Shown: positions 56,032 to 64,000 of the stretch, piece by piece
How the letters are laid out: every line of letters begins with the position of its first letter
Numbering within the stretch: position 1 is the first letter of the stretch
Program-made: the position numbers and the translations under genes
NCBI RefSeq assembly: GCF_016464625.1
Contig: NZ_JAEAGO010000001.1
Location: 744,001 to 808,000, forward strand
Direction of reading: 5' to 3'
Length of the DNA stretch: 64,000 nucleotides
DNA from: Penaeicola halotolerans
GTDB lineage: Bacteria; Bacteroidota; Bacteroidia; Cytophagales; Cyclobacteriaceae
The notes under the pieces: generated by a model
The model's input: only the letters and a program-made list of their open reading frames with translations
Database searches by the model: none
What the model was told of the DNA's origin: nothing

Positions 56032-57606
56032 TTAATTTTTATATAACTGGGCTAGAAACTCTGCGCATCGTTCTCCGTCCATTGCGGCTGAGACGATCCC
56101 ACCTGCATAGCCAGCACCTTCACCACATGGAAACAATCTTTTCACCGTCAAATGTTCAAATGTCTCCTTTGTTCTAGGAATTCTCACTGGAGAGCTTGTT
56201 CTACTTTCTACTCCTATCAGTTGAGATTCATTGGTATAGTAGCCTTTCATCTTTTGACCAAAAGCTTTGAATCCTTGCCTTAGTCTCTCTGCAATCATAG
56301 GAGGCAATACAGCATCCATGTCAGTACTTTCTAATCCTGGTTGATAACTGGTATCGAGTAGCGACTTTGATACCTTTTTTTGTACAAAATCTACCATTCG
56401 TTGTGCAGGAGCTACTTGTCCACCACCTGTTATTTGACTAGCCTTTCGCTCTATATCTGCCTGAAACTTCAAAGCAGCCAAAGGGCCAAACTGCTGATAT
56501 TCTTTTAAGTCTTCTAATTCCACGGCAGCTACTATTCCACTATTGGCATACTTACTATCTCTTCTAGAAGGACTCATGCCATTCACTACGAGTTCTCCAG
56601 GAGCAGTAGCCGCAGGCACGATAAATCCTCCAGGACACATACAAAAAGAAAATACTCCTCGCTGAACGCCTTCAAAATATGTCTGATGTACCAAAGAATA
56701 ATATGATGCTGGCAGATAAGGTCCCCTGTCACCATCACAGTGATACTGTATCCCATCGATGAGTGACTGCTGATGCTCTATGCGCACCCCTAGCGCAAAT
56801 GGTTTAGCTTCGATCAATATGTTCTTCTGATGAAGCAACTCAAAAATATCTCTCGCTGAGTGACCTGTTGCTAATATGACTCCGAGTCCTTTGATCTGCT
56901 CTCCTTGATGCGTGACCACGCCTTTCATTTCTCCCTTTTCAAGAATAAAGTCAGTCACCTTGGTATCAAAGAGCACCTCACCGCCAGCTGCTAAAATACC
57001 TTCTCTCAAAGCTTCTATGATCTTAGGGAGCTTATTGGTACCGATATGCGGATGACTATCCACTAGTATATCTTCCGTAGCTCCATAGGCTACCAATATC
57101 TCTAGAATGCGTTTTATATCTCCTCTTTTTTTGGATCTAGTGTATAGTTTACCATCAGAGTAAGTCCCTGCACCCCCTTCACCAAAGCAGTAATTTGACT
57201 CTGGGTTAACCACCTGATCTTTATTGATAGCCGCTAGATCTCTTCGTCTAGCACGTACATCCTTCCCTCTTTCGATGATGATGGGCTTGATACCAAGTTC
57301 GCATAAGCGCAATGCCGCAAATAATCCCGCAGGACCTGCTCCAACTATGATCGCTTGAGGAGCGTCTTTTAAACTTGGATATGATTTGTCATAGGAGATC
57401 CTATTTTGAGGCACTTCGGAAATATAGACCTCTGTAGCTAAATTTACCTTAACTTGTCGGCCTCTCGCATCTATGGAGCGTTTTAGTTGGCGAATGACAA
57501 TAGGTTCATCAGCAGGCATTTGTAGCTCGCTAGCTACTCTTTCTTTTAGCGCAATAGGATCATAAGCCTCTTTTGGGCTTAAGGTCAAATTGAGTAATTT
57601 TTTCAT
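56032..57606 (-). CDS. FAD-dependent oxidoreductase (COG2509 type)
   Basis: This 524-residue flavoprotein has an N-terminal domain of about 80 residues, then a GAGPAGLFAALRL dinucleotide motif (Gly89, Gly91, Gly94) and IIERGKDVRARRRD. GEGGAGTYSDGKLYTR and CMCPGGFIVPAAT are typical of the COG2509 family, and a final PCGEGAGYAGGIVSAAMDG closes the FAD site. The reaction is unknown. It could be co-transcribed with the dioxygenase gene 35 bp upstream and the CoA-binding gene downstream. Confidence 0.88.
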   Translation of the reverse strand: MKKLLNLTLSPKEAYDPIALKERVASELQMPADEPIVIRQLKRSIDARGRQVKVNLATEVYISEVPQNRISYDKSYPSLKDAPQAIIVGAGPAGLFAALRLCELGIKPIIIERGKDVRARRRDLAAINKDQVVNPESNYCFGEGGAGTYSDGKLYTRSKKRGDIKRILEILVAYGATEDILVDSHPHIGTNKLPKIIEALREGILAAGGEVLFDTKVTDFILEKGEMKGVVTHQGEQIKGLGVILATGHSARDIFELLHQKNILIEAKPFALGVRIEHQQSLIDGIQYHCDGDRGPYLPASYYSLVHQTYFEGVQRGVFSFCMCPGGFIVPAATAPGELVVNGMSPSRRDSKYANSGIVAAVELEDLKEYQQFGPLAALKFQADIERKASQITGGGQVAPAQRMVDFVQKKVSKSLLDTSYQPGLESTDMDAVLPPMIAERLRQGFKAFGQKMKGYYTNESQLIGVESRTSSPVRIPRTKETFEHLTVKRLFPCGEGAGYAGGIVSAAMDGERCAEFLAQLYKN

Positions 57607-57641
57607 GTAAGGGTTCTATCCTTAAAGATGATTAATGTGAT

Positions 57642-58601
57642 TTATGATTCTAGACCAAGTTGTTTGAGCACCCAGCCCTTGCCCCATTCTTCCTTCTCTT
57701 GTGCTGTCCAAAGGTCAGGGAAGTAGATGATCTTTTGGAATCTTGGGGGAAGAAACTTCTGCCAGTTAGTCCCTCCTGTTGCAGCGATATCTTCAGGGCT
57801 ACGCTGCAGATACCTCACCGCAGACTTGTAGTGAGACAGTGGCCAATATAAGTTAGCCGTAGCATCATATTTTTTGAAAAGCTCTTTCAATCCTTCATCT
57901 TGAGGATGCGCTTTTAGCAACTGATTGAGATTCGTATCCTTGAAGCGCTTTGCCCTTCTCAGGAGTTCCTCACTATATTTTTCCTCAAAATGCTTCAGCG
58001 TCAAAGTCTTTTTGCCTGTAGCTAGTTCTGTGGCTCCATATTTCCAATAGATTGCTTCATAGAGCTCCTCTGCTGAGCTTTCGCTATCAAAATCAGCTCT
58101 TTTATCATGAGCTACTAAATGTAAAAGATCAGTTGAACAAACCTCAATCATCCGATACTGTCCTGACTGAAAGCCAGAAGATGGCAAAAGCGACATTCTA
58201 AACTTAAGAAACTGCTCTTTTTCCATACCATCCACCATCACATCAAATGAATGTACCAGATTTTCAAAATAATTGATCACACGCTGCATGCGCGCTTTCA
58301 AAAACTCTACATCCGATTTGCCCTTTTCTGCTATCTGATCCATTTCCCAAAGGATCAACTTGAAATAAAGCTCGGTAATCTGATGATAGATGATAAAGAT
58401 CATTTCATCCTTAAATTCCGTTTTGGGATGCTGTAAACTGAGCAAATTGTCTAAGTGTGTATAATCCCAATACTTCAGATAATCTGCATAAAGTAAGCCT
58501 TCCAAATAAGAGGACAAATCCTGCCCCATTGCTTGGTACTTTTCTTCTAACTTTAAAATCTTTTCAAGTATATTCGGGTTAATATTATCTGGGGTCATCA
58601 T
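57642..58601 (-). CDS. kynA: Tryptophan 2,3-dioxygenase family protein
   Basis: This 319-residue haem enzyme opens the indole ring of tryptophan to N-formylkynurenine. Family marks are YWDYTHLDNLLSLQ, EMIFIIYHQITELYFK (active-site His), FRMSLLPSSGFQSGQYRMIE (Arg that binds substrate carboxylate) and, near the end, WPLSHYKSAV with probable haem ligand His257, then ATGG. No kynureninase or kynurenine formamidase gene is in the window. It is divergent from gcdH, with 60 bp between starts. Confidence 0.85.
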   Translation of the reverse strand: MMTPDNINPNILEKILKLEEKYQAMGQDLSSYLEGLLYADYLKYWDYTHLDNLLSLQHPKTEFKDEMIFIIYHQITELYFKLILWEMDQIAEKGKSDVEFLKARMQRVINYFENLVHSFDVMVDGMEKEQFLKFRMSLLPSSGFQSGQYRMIEVCSTDLLHLVAHDKRADFDSESSAEELYEAIYWKYGATELATGKKTLTLKHFEEKYSEELLRRAKRFKDTNLNQLLKAHPQDEGLKELFKKYDATANLYWPLSHYKSAVRYLQRSPEDIAATGGTNWQKFLPPRFQKIIYFPDLWTAQEKEEWGKGWVLKQLGLES

Positions 58602-58661
58602 CGTTTGTTTTGGCTCCTCAAAAATCTCGATTTTAAGTTAATAAACAAAATATCACCCACT

Positions 58662-59873
58662 ATGTCTGAAGTCCTATCTAAAAATGTCAAATCCATGAAG
58701 AAGGATCTTTTTGAAAGTCCCGATTTTTATCAAATAGATGATCTACTTACTGAAGAACACAAACTAGTTAGAAGCTCGATTAGGGATTTTGTCAAAAAAG
58801 AGATCAGCCCATATATAGAAGATTGGTGTCAAAAGGCGCATTTTCCCTACGAAATCGTGAAGAAATTCGGTGAAGTGGGTGCATTCGGTCCTCAACTCCC
58901 TACGGAATATGGTGGAGGCGGTATGGACTACATCGCTTACGGACTGGCCATGCAAGAAATCGAGCGCGGTGACTCTGGTATGCGCTCTACAGCCTCAGTT
59001 CAAGGTTCTCTCGTGATGTATCCGATCTATAAGTTTGGCTCTGAAGAACAAAGAAAAAAATACCTTCCTAAGCTCGGTTCAGGTGAAATGCTTGGCTGTT
59101 TCGGTTTGACAGAACCAGATCATGGGTCTAATCCTAGCGGCATGACGACCAACTTCGTAGACAAAGGAGATCACTACCTGCTCAATGGTGCTAAGATGTG
59201 GATTTCTAACTCTCCAAAGGCTGATATCGCAGTCGTATGGGCCAAAAATGAAGCAGGAAGAATCCATGGCTTGATCGTAGAGCGTGGCATGGAGGGATTC
59301 AGCACACCTGAGACACATGGTAAATGGTCACTAAGAGCTAGTACTACAGGTGAACTCGTTTTTGATAATGTCAAAGTGCCTAAAGAAAATCTCTTACCAG
59401 GCAAAAGTGGACTTGGCGCACCGATGATGTGTCTAGACTCTGCTCGATATGGTATCTCGTGGGGAGCTTTGGGTGCAGCGATGGACTGCTATGACTCAGC
59501 ACGCAGGTATGCGATAGAGCGTATCCAATTTGACAAGCCAATAGCATCTTTTCAGTTGATCCAAAAGAAACTTGCTGAAATGCTCACAGAAATCACCAAA
59601 GCACAACTCGTAACCTGGAGGCTTGGTAAGCTGATGAATGAAGGTAAAGCGACTACAGCACAGATATCCTTAGCCAAAAGAAACAATGTCGCCATGGCAC
59701 TTGAAATCGCTAGAGAAGCGAGACAAATACACGGTGGAATGGGCATCACAGGCGAATATCCAATCATGCGCCACATGATGAATCTAGAGTCTGTCGTCAC
59801 CTATGAGGGCACACATGACATTCATTTACTCATATTAGGCAATGAGATTACTGGAATCCCAGCTTTCAAATAA
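58662..59873 (+). CDS. gcdH: Glutaryl-CoA dehydrogenase-like acyl-CoA dehydrogenase
   Basis: This 403-residue flavoprotein oxidises and decarboxylates glutaryl-CoA to crotonyl-CoA in lysine and tryptophan breakdown. RSTASVQGSLVMYPI, LGCFGLTEPDHGSNP (FAD contact) and VTYEGTHDIHLLILGNEITG, with the catalytic Glu in YEGTHD, are characteristic of this subgroup. The ATG at 58662 is preferred; an upstream TTG adds 19 residues not expected for the family. It faces the tryptophan dioxygenase gene, linking both to one catabolic theme, and ends at a hairpin. Confidence 0.92.
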   Translation: MSEVLSKNVKSMKKDLFESPDFYQIDDLLTEEHKLVRSSIRDFVKKEISPYIEDWCQKAHFPYEIVKKFGEVGAFGPQLPTEYGGGGMDYIAYGLAMQEIERGDSGMRSTASVQGSLVMYPIYKFGSEEQRKKYLPKLGSGEMLGCFGLTEPDHGSNPSGMTTNFVDKGDHYLLNGAKMWISNSPKADIAVVWAKNEAGRIHGLIVERGMEGFSTPETHGKWSLRASTTGELVFDNVKVPKENLLPGKSGLGAPMMCLDSARYGISWGALGAAMDCYDSARRYAIERIQFDKPIASFQLIQKKLAEMLTEITKAQLVTWRLGKLMNEGKATTAQISLAKRNNVAMALEIAREARQIHGGMGITGEYPIMRHMMNLESVVTYEGTHDIHLLILGNEITGIPAFK

Positions 59874-59878
59874 AAAGA

Positions 59879-59905
59879 AAACCCTAGCTGATTTGGCTAG
59901 GGTTT
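59879..59905. terminator. Terminator between gcdH and the DUF4221 gene
   Basis: AAACCCTAGC (59879-59888) and GCTAGGGTTT (59896-59905) are perfect 10-bp arms with a 7-base loop. On the minus strand a T-rich tract follows, so it best serves the DUF4221 gene at 59929 and probably also gcdH. A second copy with an identical stem is at 61264-61290. Confidence 0.9.
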
Positions 59906-59928
59906 CTGCTTTAATGTAAAAATCACAA

Positions 59929-61095
59929 CTATTTCTGAATGGAGATAGTCAGAAATGCTACTTCATCATCTAAGTTTTGAGAGAAGTACACTTTTCCATC
60001 TTTGATAAAATAGTTCGAAATATTATCTTCTGTAAACTCAGGAATGACAGCCTCTTGTATCATATTTAAGTCTTGATCAAAGACCGTGATGATATTACGC
60101 TTGACCTTCTTATCTACAGTAGTCCTACTTAAATCTGTATCTGTAGAAAACCTGATAAATACTTTATGATCAGCATCATACACTAACTTATTGAAGTCGA
60201 TCTGATCTTGGGACGTTTTAATATATTCATTATAGTAGCTATTATTATTATTCTTTTTTTGAATTGGCGGATCTTTTTGATTAGCAGATAGCTTACTTTC
60301 ATAGCTTTTGATTTCGACTGAGTCCGCTTCTCTATGATAAATGATGAGCTCATTGAAACATGCGTTAGAGATCAAAACTCTGTCATCATCCGACCACAAA
60401 TAAACTTGAGGTGTGTAGCCCATAGTAAACTGTCCATCAAAATAATATATCTCATAATCTAAAAGTTTTTTCAACTCTGGGATAAACACCTTCTTTAGAG
60501 ATTTATTGACCAAATCGATCTCTGCAATACCAATGGACTGTTCAGAAATCGTATTTTCAGAGAATCCAAAAAAGTATCCATAATAAAACCTGCCTGAAGG
60601 ATCAATAGTTGATGCACCCATGTCAATACCTTCTGACGCTGAAAGCGTATCTCCACTGAGCGATCTACTGGATAAGGAGCCACGTGTATAAATTTGATCT
60701 AATCTGATACCGTCCAAATTTAATTTCGAGGAAGCAATAGATCCATGTAGCATCAATTCTGACCCATCTCCGATGACACTCATCGAAAATGGATAATCAA
60801 AGCTATTGGGACCATCAGTTTCAAACTGTACTTGCCTCTCTAGCTTCATTTCATCCAGATTAATGATGCTGAGCTCATTCTTATTTTGACTATAATGCAT
60901 CAGCTGCCGTTTATCAGCAGTGACATCGGACATATCAAGACCATTACTCAGATCTATGAAGCCATCACCAGTATCAACCATCAAGGTATCTCCCCAGACG
61001 AAATTAAAATTAGATGATTGATTTTCTGAGCTCTCCTCTGAGCAGGCAGAGAACATCACAGATGCAGTGAGTAAAAAGTAAAAATATTTTTTCAT
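59929..61095 (-). CDS. DUF4221-family beta-propeller lipoprotein, copy B
   Basis: This 388-residue lipoprotein has the signal MKKYFYFLLTASVMFSAC (Cys18), followed by SEES, an acidic run like the surface-export signal of Bacteroidota lipoproteins. The beta-rich body fits a six-bladed propeller; DPSGRFYYGYFFG and VFIRFSTDTDLS are typical blades, and the last strand is ITVFDQDLNM. The first 90 residues and last 110 are close to copy A, while the middle differs more. A four-Asn run near residue 285 comes from an AAT repeat. Function unknown. Confidence 0.85.
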   Translation of the reverse strand: MKKYFYFLLTASVMFSACSEESSENQSSNFNFVWGDTLMVDTGDGFIDLSNGLDMSDVTADKRQLMHYSQNKNELSIINLDEMKLERQVQFETDGPNSFDYPFSMSVIGDGSELMLHGSIASSKLNLDGIRLDQIYTRGSLSSRSLSGDTLSASEGIDMGASTIDPSGRFYYGYFFGFSENTISEQSIGIAEIDLVNKSLKKVFIPELKKLLDYEIYYFDGQFTMGYTPQVYLWSDDDRVLISNACFNELIIYHREADSVEIKSYESKLSANQKDPPIQKKNNNNSYYNEYIKTSQDQIDFNKLVYDADHKVFIRFSTDTDLSRTTVDKKVKRNIITVFDQDLNMIQEAVIPEFTEDNISNYFIKDGKVYFSQNLDDEVAFLTISIQK

Positions 61096-61263
61096 ACGCT
61101 GTTTTTATTTAAAAGTAAGCGAATGCATCTTGATAAAGAAAGAAAAAACTTCAAAAAATACTAATATCTGTTTTGAATAGTGATCTAAAATGGCGCGATC
61201 AAAGTTAGTATCTATCGATTTTAAAAATGAGATCACTAGAATTTAAACCCTCAAATAAAAAGA

Positions 61264-61290
61264 AAACCCTAGCTGATTTGGCTAGGGTTT
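61264..61290. terminator. Duplicated terminator between the two DUF4221 copies
   Basis: The stem AAACCCTAGC/GCTAGGGTTT with a 7-base loop is identical to the hairpin at 59879-59905. On the minus strand it follows the copy A stop by 23 bp, so each copy carries its own terminator. Confidence 0.9.
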
Positions 61291-61313
61291 CTGCTTTAAA
61301 ACAAAAAATAAAA

Positions 61314-62486
61314 CTATTTCTGAATTGATATTGTGAGGAACGCAACTTCATCATCAAGGTTTTGAAAAAAGTGAATTTTTCCATCTTTTATGAAATAATT
61401 CGAAATACTAGCTTCTGTAAACTCAGGAATGATGGCTTCTTGCATCATATTTAGGTCTTGATCAAAGACCGTGATGATATTACGCTTCACCTTCTTATCA
61501 TCTGTAGATTTACTTAAATCCGTATCTGCTGAAAATCTTATAAAGATCTTATTATCAGGATCATATACAAATTCATTGAAGCTGATTTGTTCGTCTTTTG
61601 TTTTCAGGTATTGCTCGATATACTTTCCATTGTCACTTTGACTTTTGTCTGGCGGATCTTGTAAGTTAGCAGATAGCTTACTTTCATAGCTTTTGATTTC
61701 AACTGAATCCGCTTCTCTGTGATAGATGATGACCTCATTGGCAAAGGAATTAGAGATCAAAAGCTTCTCATCATCTGACCACATATAAACTGCAGACGTA
61801 TAGATCATCGCAGACTGTCCCTGGATGATGAACATTTCATAGTTTGAGAGCTTTTTCAACTCAGGGATCAATACCTTTTTCAGGGATTTATTGACTAAAT
61901 CAATTACCGCTATGCCGTTGGCTTGCCCCATGCCCATTGCACCCTGATCATCATAAGCACCCAAAAGCTGCCCATAGTAGTATCTACCCGAAGGATCGAT
62001 CGTCCCTCTCGCACTGATGGTTTCTATCTCAGCAAGCGTATCTCCGCTAAGAGAATTGTTGGCCATGGAGCCACGTGTATCTATTTTATCCAGCTTGATA
62101 CCGTCCAAATTGAATTTGCTAAAAGCATTCCAGCTATATAGCATCAATTCTGGACCATTTCCGATCACGGTCATGGCATAGGCGTTTTCTGTGCTATTGG
62201 GTCCATCGGTATCAAATTGAACCTGCCTTTCTAGTTTCATTTCATCTAGATTGATGATGCTTAGCTCATTCTTTTTCTGACTGAAATGCATCATCTGACG
62301 CTTATCAGCAGTGATATCAGCCATATTGAGACCGTAACTCAGATCTATGAAGCTATCTCCAGTATCTACCATGAGGGTATCTCCCCAAACGAAACTAAAA
62401 TTTGATGATTGATTTTCTGGGCTCTCCCCTGAACAGGCAGAAAACATCACAGAAGCAGTGAGTAAAAAGTAAAAGTATTTTTTCAT
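61314..62486 (-). CDS. DUF4221-family beta-propeller lipoprotein, copy A
   Basis: This 390-residue lipoprotein is a close paralogue of the copy ending at 59929. The signal and Cys18 are the same, followed by SGESPENQSS. The middle section has an insert (GAMGMGQANGIAVIDLV) and other differences, while FDQDLNMMQEAIIPEFTE and the end are near identical. The duplication is recent enough for the terminator to be unchanged. It probably sits at the outer membrane or cell surface; its ligand is unknown. Confidence 0.85.
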   Translation of the reverse strand: MKKYFYFLLTASVMFSACSGESPENQSSNFSFVWGDTLMVDTGDSFIDLSYGLNMADITADKRQMMHFSQKKNELSIINLDEMKLERQVQFDTDGPNSTENAYAMTVIGNGPELMLYSWNAFSKFNLDGIKLDKIDTRGSMANNSLSGDTLAEIETISARGTIDPSGRYYYGQLLGAYDDQGAMGMGQANGIAVIDLVNKSLKKVLIPELKKLSNYEMFIIQGQSAMIYTSAVYMWSDDEKLLISNSFANEVIIYHREADSVEIKSYESKLSANLQDPPDKSQSDNGKYIEQYLKTKDEQISFNEFVYDPDNKIFIRFSADTDLSKSTDDKKVKRNIITVFDQDLNMMQEAIIPEFTEASISNYFIKDGKIHFFQNLDDEVAFLTISIQK

Positions 62487-62562
62487 GCGCTTTTTTTATT
62501 TAAAAGTAAGCGAATGAATCCTGCTAAAGAAATAAAAAACCTTAAAAAATGTTAATTCTAAT

Positions 62563-63639
62563 TTATTGAATAGTGGACTTTAAAGTCACTGTCAGTGTCG
62601 GCATCTGTGGATCATTGGTGAAAAAAGTGATAAACTTATGGTCTATACCAAAGCGATCTTTAGGATCAAAACTGATACTAATCACGATTTCTTCCCCAGG
62701 CTGCAAAACGTCTAAAGTGGGTGAAACGGTCACACAGACACAGTTGGTCTCTACTTTTCTGAAAAGCAGATTCTGCTTCCCATCATTTTTCAGTGTAAGT
62801 GATTTAGTGACTACCTGATCAGCCGAGATGTTGCCTAGTTCGATTTCTAGAGCACTCACTTTGAGTTTGGGAGCTATAGCCAGTTCTTTTTTAGAAAGAG
62901 GGGAAAAATACTCATTGATATACGCTACAAGTGGCCATTGATAATATTCTCCTGCATCAGGCGAAGTCTTAAAACTAATCAGGTCTTGCTGAAAGCCAAG
63001 CTCTCCCTTTTTAGCCCCATCATAAGCCACCGTCATAAATCCCCTACTCTTTGGTGCTAGCTTCGTAGGCGTAAAAGACACGGCCACATGAGACGGGAAA
63101 TTAACACTTGTATAGTCGATAGCCAAAGAATCCTCAGAAGCATTGTACACTTCGATATTTTTAGTAGTTCGGCTATTGTTTATAACTTGACCTAGCTCTA
63201 TCGTTTTCTGCCTTACTCTCAAAAAGCCAATTTGTATAGGATAATAGCGCTCAACATTGACTGGCATGGCTAAGACTTGCCCTGTGATAAATAAGGTGTC
63301 TGCTTGAGCGCTAGTGCTATTTTTTACTAGGATCATTTTAGAGAATTCACCTGGGCGATTGTGCGGATCAAAAGTCACTTGTACTTTGCCTTGAGCATCG
63401 ATAGACACAGAGTCTTGGGTAAACTCGCCTGTAGTACAACCGCAATCAGCGATGATCTCTGTTATTTTTAGTTTCTCACTGCCCTTATTAGTAAAGGTAA
63501 AATCAACAGCTACTAAACCATTTTCCTCCAAGATCATTCCCAAATCAGCTGTTTGCTTATCCCATTGAAGGATGCTTTGAGCTGATGTAGTGAAGTAAAG
63601 AAGAGAACTAATGACTGCGAGTAGGATAATACGAAACAT
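62563..63639 (-). CDS. DUF1573-domain secreted protein
   Basis: This 358-residue exported protein (signal ending TSAQS) carries at least two immunoglobulin-like DUF1573 units. The first has VDFTFTNKGSEKLKITEIIADCGCTTGEF, shown by KITEIIADCGCTT and FDPHNRPGEF, and the second has VETNCVCVTVSPTLDVLQPG and SFDPKDRFG. The CGCT and CVCV cysteines are the usual marks of the family. Function unknown; it lies between a partial DUF4221 gene and the duplicated pair, all on the minus strand. Confidence 0.88.
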   Translation of the reverse strand: MFRIILLAVISSLLYFTTSAQSILQWDKQTADLGMILEENGLVAVDFTFTNKGSEKLKITEIIADCGCTTGEFTQDSVSIDAQGKVQVTFDPHNRPGEFSKMILVKNSTSAQADTLFITGQVLAMPVNVERYYPIQIGFLRVRQKTIELGQVINNSRTTKNIEVYNASEDSLAIDYTSVNFPSHVAVSFTPTKLAPKSRGFMTVAYDGAKKGELGFQQDLISFKTSPDAGEYYQWPLVAYINEYFSPLSKKELAIAPKLKVSALEIELGNISADQVVTKSLTLKNDGKQNLLFRKVETNCVCVTVSPTLDVLQPGEEIVISISFDPKDRFGIDHKFITFFTNDPQMPTLTVTLKSTIQ

Positions 63640-63745
63640 AGTAGCAAACGAGTTTGAAACAAAGTTAAAGAATTAATCCCGTGCCGCTATGTCTTTGAGA
63701 TAAATCATTGTTTGAGAAAATATACAATATTGAAGATTAGCAAGC

Positions 63746-64000
63746 TTACAGATTGAAACGGACAAAAGTAATGTCATCTTCTACTGGCTGTGACTTCAAC
63801 TGGAAGAGCAAACCCTCTGGAACGACTATCGGCTGTAGATAGTAAGCCTCTGGGATTCTATAAATACCCTGAAGGTTCAACTCTTCATCTAAAACAAGCA
63901 GTGTGCCCTCTGGCGACTTCAGTGTCGAAGGCTCCAGTGGATTGCCATCACTCAGTCCAGAAGACTGATTGACCAAATAAAACTGCTTTCTGTAGGGATC
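63746..64000 (-). CDS. 3' end of a fourth DUF4221-family gene
   Basis: The frame is open from the right edge of the window to a TAA at 63746, so only the last 84 residues are seen. The first visible segment, DPYRKQFYLVNQ, matches DPYKKVYYRLAY of the protein encoded at 15373, and TLLVLDEELNLQGIYRIP matches its VLLLDANLNLIDELILP. The start lies outside the window. It belongs to the same cluster as the two duplicated lipoproteins. Confidence 0.75.
   Translation of the reverse strand, partial: DPYRKQFYLVNQSSGLSDGNPLEPSTLKSPEGTLLVLDEELNLQGIYRIPEAYYLQPIVVPEGLLFQLKSQPVEDDITFVRFNL

Larger units (their letters stand above)
59866..62553. repeat. Tandem duplication of a DUF4221 unit
   Basis: Two similar units lie in tandem. 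The unit at 59866-about 61162 and the unit at 61251-about 62553 each contain the hairpin, a DUF4221 gene and matching upstream DNA. The first 48 bases (59866-59913 and 61251-61298) are identical, offset by 1385 bp, and start within the last codons of gcdH in the left copy. About 88 bp of differing sequence separates the units. Confidence 0.85.

Overview
The window comes from a member of the Bacteroidota, most likely a marine Cytophagales relative. This is an inference from gene content: several DUF4221 beta-propeller lipoproteins, a DUF5687 membrane protein, DUF2911, DUF885 and DUF1573 secreted proteins, a YqgE/AlgH protein and a DUF349 protein, AT-rich DNA, little sign of Shine-Dalgarno sites, and a proteorhodopsin with its own retinal pathway. 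It reads as ordinary chromosome. I see no phage, insertion sequence, CRISPR array or rRNA operon.

Layout. 1-7.8 kb: an unknown partial gene, a lipoteichoic-acid-synthase-like phosphotransferase, a PmtA-like methyltransferase, a PA0069-type radical SAM protein, a lipoprotein MsrA, a DUF2911 protein, a 3-methyladenine glycosylase and a 2-hydroxyacid dehydrogenase. 8.2-11 kb: a small membrane protein and a tightly coupled operon (DEAD-box helicase, HEAT-like protein, unknown protein, VF530 protein) whose genes overlap as ATGA. 11-18.8 kb: fasciclin lipoprotein, serine hydrolase, a DoxX protein next to a large nucleosidase-like protein, a DUF4221 lipoprotein, and a DUF5687 plus ABC ATPase pair. 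18.9-25.9 kb: a minus-strand cluster for scavenging (DUF885 peptidase, PIG-L deacetylase, a 42-residue membrane peptide, sodium:solute symporter) and a TonB-like protein. 26.2-26.4 kb: two tRNA-Thr(TGT) genes with identical sequence. 26.5-40.3 kb: mostly minus-strand housekeeping and envelope genes (DUF349, YqgE, TPR protein, gyrA, an outer membrane barrel, COG3014 plus LpoB, rpe, a subtilase with a lipoprotein), with pdxH on the plus strand. 40.5-50.2 kb: a TrpF-like protein lacking the catalytic cysteine, a TonB protein, glycolipid-type membrane genes (GT2, flippase-like, GT39, PAP2), trmB, folC and ppk1.

50.5-55.6 kb is the most distinctive part. gyrB diverges from a proteorhodopsin gene across a 379-bp AT-rich region that holds a 27-bp near-perfect palindrome. 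The rhodopsin is followed by a strong hairpin terminator and then by crtY (lycopene cyclase) and blh (beta-carotene cleavage to retinal). Together these supply the last two retinal steps and the opsin. The opsin has the DTE proton-pump triad, a Met at the colour-tuning site and a glycine at the position where xanthorhodopsin binds a carotenoid antenna.

55.6-64 kb: a CoA-binding protein, an FAD oxidoreductase, tryptophan 2,3-dioxygenase diverging from glutaryl-CoA dehydrogenase, and a DUF4221 cluster. Two of these lipoproteins are a recent tandem duplication that also copied the terminator and the last bases of gcdH. A DUF1573 protein and a fourth, truncated DUF4221 gene close the window.
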